From an uncultured Bulleidia sp. (GTDB lineage Bacteria; Bacillota_I; Bacilli_A; Erysipelotrichales; Erysipelotrichaceae): DNA of 14,205 nt. The notes below the pieces were generated by a model that saw only the letters and a program-made list of their open reading frames with translations, had not been told where the DNA came from and ran no database searches. A program made the position numbers and the translations under genes. This document shows, in pieces, positions 13,403-14,205 of this stretch. Where the stretch lies: contig CAKVLT010000044.1 in assembly GCA_934757945.1 (NCBI GenBank), positions 1-14,205 on the forward strand, written 5' to 3'. The number at the start of each line of letters is the position of its first letter. Positions within the stretch are counted from its first letter, which is position 1.

Positions 13403-13843
13403 ATGAGAAAATGTATTTCATTGAGGATTGATGATGATTTTGACGAGATGTTAACCAAGCTAACTGAGATTGACAAGGCAGAAGCAAAGTTAATGAACAG
13501 AGCTGAAATGAATGTATCTGAAATCGTTAAAGCTGCTGTAAAAGAGTACTATGCTTCAAAGGTGAATGACAAGGCAATGAACGCATACACAGACCTCGTG
13601 CGTAATGCCATTGATCCTGTAGTCAGTGCTGCCACAAAAGCAGTTTTGGATGCAATAGAAGAAAATAAATTCATCGGAGTTACGACCATGCAGTTAACAA
13701 GACTAAGCATGATGGGTATGCAGATGGCAACGGATACACCTGAAAGTGCTGATGAGGCAAGAAAGTATATTCGTTCCTCTGCTGGATTTGACTTACCTAT
13801 CAATGAAAGTGTCAAAGAAATTATGAACAAGAGTGCTGAATAG
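13403..13843 (+). CDS. ribbon-helix-helix DNA-binding protein with helical C-terminal domain
   Basis: 146 residues; ATG 13403 has GAAAGGA at 13388-13394. Residues 2-10 ('RKCISLRID') fit the RHH beta strand that reads the major groove. 'DDFDEMLTKLTEI' is helix A and 'NVSEIVKAAVKEYYAS' (about 37-53) helix B, with the typical 'SEIVKAA' start. The remaining ~90 residues are helical ('MNAYTDLVRNAIDPVVSAATKAVLDAI' region and 'PESADEARKYIRSS') and are longer than in simple CopG-type repressors. They may bind a partner such as ParA/ParM, a relaxase or coupling protein. It lies 24 bp after an array of 7-bp dyads, the site type RHH dimers bind, so it is the likely array-binding protein and probably represses itself. 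Identity as partition or relaxosome accessory protein is inferred. Confidence 0.75.
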   Translation: MRKCISLRIDDDFDEMLTKLTEIDKAEAKLMNRAEMNVSEIVKAAVKEYYASKVNDKAMNAYTDLVRNAIDPVVSAATKAVLDAIEENKFIGVTTMQLTRLSMMGMQMATDTPESADEARKYIRSSAGFDLPINESVKEIMNKSAE

Positions 13844-13853
13844 GCACTCTTTT
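13829..13853 (+). terminator. terminator of the RHH gene
   Basis: AAGAGTGC (13829-13836) and GCACTCTT (13844-13851) form a perfect 8-bp stem; the 7-nt loop contains the TAG stop. Ts follow (13850-13853). The 5' arm is coding. Confidence 0.8.
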
Positions 13854-13859
13854 ATTATT

Positions 13860-13874
13860 GGGGCGTTCCGCCCC
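13860..13874 (-). repeat. GC palindrome copy 12, inverted with its flank
   Basis: GGGGCGTTCCGCCCC followed by GCAACT is the exact reverse complement of AGTTGC plus GGGGCGGAACGCCCC. The whole unit, not only the palindrome, is inverted, which shows that the AGTTGC flank belongs to the element. Confidence 0.9.
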
Positions 13875-13896
13875 GCAACTTACAAATTGAATGAAT

Positions 13897-13914
13897 CGGT
13901 ACAAATTTGTACCG
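13897..13914. promoter_or_regulatory. 18-bp perfect palindrome
   Basis: CGGTACAAATTTGTACCG reads the same on both strands. TACAAATT recurs as a direct repeat at 13881-13888. No T-tract follows. A homodimer-binding operator, or part of an oriT-like region, is possible; a small inverted repeat GCTAA/TTAGC (13924-13937) lies just downstream. Confidence 0.7.
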
Positions 13915-13943
13915 GCTTTAGGTGCTAAATTATTAGCGTGAAG

Positions 13944-13969
13944 AAAAGGCGGTGATCCACTGCCTTTTT
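13944..13969 (+). terminator. strong terminator hairpin next to the intron
   Basis: AAAAGGCGGTG (13944-13954) pairs with CACTGCCTTTT (13958-13968), an 11-bp stem with one G-T pair and an ATC loop, ending in Ts (13965-13969). The group II intron begins four bases beyond. No gene of its own is visible between 13875 and 13943. Confidence 0.75.
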
Positions 13970-13972
13970 ATG

Positions 13973-14205
13973 GTGTGCCGGGCATGGCACTAATTCAGTC
14001 AGAGATAAACTGACCATGGGTTTTTACCGCCAAATGTAGTGAACCACAAGCTGTTATCCGTGAGGATATGAGTGAAGGAAGTGGTGTAGCGATTCTTTTG
14101 AGCGTACGAACAGAAACTTGATATAAGGCTAAATGATGGGTAAGGTTGCCATACAAACTGAAGCCCAAAAAGGTAAACGTAAAAATCAAACCAGTAAATC
14201 AAGAC
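13973..14205 (+). mobile_element. group II intron, 5' end (continues beyond window)
   Basis: The sequence starting GTGTGCCGGGCATGGCAC has the GUGYG 5' boundary of bacterial group II introns and the short stem GTGCC (13975-13979)/GGCAC (13986-13990). Further on, the GTGAAGGAAG-like segment near 14070, the CGAACAGAAACTTGATATAAGG stretch is kept here only by position (about 14107-14128) and the GGTAAGGTTGCC part (14140-14151) line up in order with domain I of clostridial/enterococcal group II introns as I remember them. The reverse-transcriptase/maturase gene should follow outside the window. Short minus-strand frames here are not genes. The intron stands directly after a terminator hairpin, in intergenic DNA, so no gene is interrupted in what is visible. 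Confidence 0.8.

Noticed and set aside
754..13874. The GC palindromes as ordinary intrinsic terminators
   Set aside because: Only copy 1 has a T-tract directly behind the stem; most are followed by a ribosome-binding site, and three lie inside coding sequence.
13944..13972. Integron-type attC site at the hairpin before the intron
   Set aside because: No integrase core sites (R'/R'' type) and the stem with T-run fits a terminator; the following bases match a group II intron boundary.
13995..14202. Minus-strand frames of 64-67 codons at the right end
   Set aside because: They lie in structured group II intron RNA sequence, lack ribosome-binding sites and overlap each other.

Overview
The window looks like the conjugation region of an integrative conjugative element or conjugative plasmid from a low-GC, anaerobic gut Firmicute, most likely a Lachnospiraceae-type clostridium. 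This host guess is an inference. It rests on AT-rich coding sequence, strong Shine-Dalgarno sites, a DUF5688-like protein, ArdC- and RadC-like accessory genes, a Gram-positive type IV secretion (T4SS) cluster with a cell-wall hydrolase, and a group II intron. All supported genes are on the + strand. No relaxase, coupling ATPase, integrase, replication protein or ParA is visible, so these should lie outside the window.

Layout. 1-2925 is an accessory block: the end of a DUF5688-like gene, an acidic microprotein, an ArdC-like antirestriction/zincin protein, a second microprotein and a RadC-type JAMM protein. 2981-4588 carries three unrecognised proteins. 4637-5773 encodes a membrane-anchored protein with a cytoplasmic helical part and two extracellular Ig-like domains. 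5811-12921 is the T4SS core: two small unknowns, a VirB2/TrbC-like subunit, another unknown, a TrbL/VirB6-like channel protein, a PrgI/VirB3-like protein, the VirB4 ATPase and a membrane-anchored NlpC/P60-type hydrolase. The presumed order of work is protection of incoming DNA (ArdC), a channel powered by VirB4, and a local opening of peptidoglycan by the hydrolase.

12922-13402 contains no gene. It holds an array of 26 GTAWTAC heptamers, mostly 10 bp apart with periodic 12-bp steps, directly upstream of a ribbon-helix-helix protein gene (13403-13843). This is the layout of a plasmid centromere or relaxosome/operator region. It is followed by terminators, an 18-bp perfect palindrome and, from about 13973, the 5' end of a group II intron that leaves the window directly after a terminator hairpin.

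The most unusual feature is a family of 12 GC-rich palindromes (core GGGGCG-NNN-CGCCCC) scattered through this AT-rich region. Eight lie 13-26 nt upstream of a start codon, just before the Shine-Dalgarno site, and genes coupled closely to an upstream gene lack them. Three copies lie inside reading frames without breaking them. Some copies are part of longer reused cassettes (terminator plus palindrome, or palindrome plus ribosome-binding leader). Together they look like a repeated leader or insertion element shared by the whole transfer region.
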